Assembly (NCBI GenBank): GCA_015520865.1
Contig: WAPE01000057.1
Span: 1 to 6,458 of the forward strand
Length of the DNA: 6,458 bases
Direction: 5' to 3'
Source of the DNA: Candidatus Iainarchaeum sp.
GTDB lineage: Archaea; Iainarchaeota; Iainarchaeia; JAADDC01
The number at the start of each line of letters is the position of its first letter. Position 1 is the first letter of the stretch. This document shows positions 6,031 through 6,458 of the stretch, in pieces. The notes beneath the pieces are model-generated. The model saw nothing but the letters and a program-made list of their open reading frames with translations. It searched no databases and was not told the DNA's origin. The position numbers and the translations under genes were made by a program.

Positions 6031-6458
6031 CTTTAAAGCCTATAGGGAGGCCCTTGGAAGGAGAGCAATAGAGATAGCAAGGGCCGCAGAGGAGGTCTGG
6101 AAGGAAACGGGCGTTCTCATAGGGGTGGCTCCCCAGACGATCGATCTCAGGGAGGTAACGGCCTCGGTGGAGATACCTGTCTTTGCGCAGCACGTAGACC
6201 CCGTTGAGCCGGGTGCAAGGACCGGCAGCGTAACGGCGGAAGCTATAAAGGATGCCGGTTCTATTGGATCGTTGCTCAACCATTCCGAGAAGAGAATGAG
6301 GATAGATGAGATAGAGACAGCACTAAATCTCTTAAAGAAAAATGGGCTCACTTCCGTCGTCTGCGCGAACGATCCAACGGTAGGGAAAGCCGTGAGTGAT
6401 CTAAATCCGGACGCGGTAGCAGTAGAACCACCAGAACTGATAGGAACAGGTATATCTG
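6005..6458 (+). CDS. tpiA: Triosephosphate isomerase, archaeal type (5' part)
   Basis: The enzyme interconverts dihydroxyacetone phosphate and glyceraldehyde-3-phosphate in glycolysis/gluconeogenesis. About 151 codons are visible with no stop; the archaeal enzyme is about 225 residues, so roughly the last third lies beyond the window. The active-site residues are in place: Asn9 and Lys11 in IIVNFKAY, the catalytic histidine His93 in LLNHSEKR and the catalytic base Glu141 in AVEPPELIGTG. The segment VFAQHVDPVEPGARTGSV (59-76) is also typical. The start at 6005 is set by the strong ribosome-binding site, and the protein opens with the expected first strand six codons later. The gene overlaps the mutase by 26 nt in another frame, implying one mRNA and translational coupling. 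The sequence reads most like Thermococcales homologues from memory. Confidence 0.95.
   Translation, partial: MELPRIIVNFKAYREALGRRAIEIARAAEEVWKETGVLIGVAPQTIDLREVTASVEIPVFAQHVDPVEPGARTGSVTAEAIKDAGSIGSLLNHSEKRMRIDEIETALNLLKKNGLTSVVCANDPTVGKAVSDLNPDAVAVEPPELIGTGIS

Noticed and set aside
5900..6351. Two minus-strand frames (127 and 103 codons) opposite the mutase end and tpiA
   Set aside because: They oppose coding sequence with clear active-site residues of triosephosphate isomerase and have no recognisable content.
1..6458. CRISPR arrays, insertion sequences, tRNA genes or long direct repeats
   Set aside because: Reading both strands gave no regularly spaced repeats, transposase motifs, terminal repeats or cloverleaf-like segments; nearly every base is in a recognised gene.

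Overview
The window looks like a compact, hyperthermophile-type archaeal chromosome segment. The GluRS has an archaeal N-terminal extension, the triosephosphate isomerase is the short archaeal kind, codons favour AGG/AGA/ATA, ribosome-binding sites match GGAGGTG, and several genes appear to be transcribed without a leader. The isomerase reads much like Thermococcales enzymes. However, the lysyl-tRNA synthetase is the class II form rather than the class I form common in euryarchaea, so I do not name a genus. Coding density is very high and no gene-free stretch exceeds 60 bp.

Layout: (1) positions 1-216, + strand, are the 3' end of a PIN-domain (VapC-like) gene. It converges on (2) lysS (219-1733, - strand), with 2 bp between the stop codons. 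(3) A 52-bp intergenic region (1734-1785) separates lysS from the divergent gltX. It is strikingly symmetric, with a TATA-like element in its middle and a perfect 8-bp inverted repeat beside the two start codons. (4) gltX (1786-3477, + strand) starts with GTG and apparently lacks a leader. (5) Four nucleotides later comes an unrecognised multi-pass membrane protein (3482-4417). (6) After 25 bp begins a tight sugar-phosphate cluster: a stand-alone cupin mannose-6-phosphate isomerase (4443-4775), a phosphomannomutase/phosphoglucomutase (4756-6030) and the 5' part of tpiA (6005 to the window end). Each gene in this cluster overlaps the next.

How the genes fit together: lysS and gltX charge tRNAs for translation and probably share one bidirectional promoter. 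The cupin and mutase are consecutive steps from fructose-6-phosphate through mannose-6-phosphate to mannose-1-phosphate, feeding GDP-mannose and glycan, lipid or compatible-solute synthesis. The isomerase acts in lower glycolysis/gluconeogenesis. The + strand genes from gltX to tpiA could be read as one long transcript, with a possible internal promoter before the cupin gene. I found no CRISPR array, mobile element, rRNA or tRNA. No defence or other exotic system is evident apart from the PIN fragment. The least explained items are the symmetric promoter and the membrane protein.
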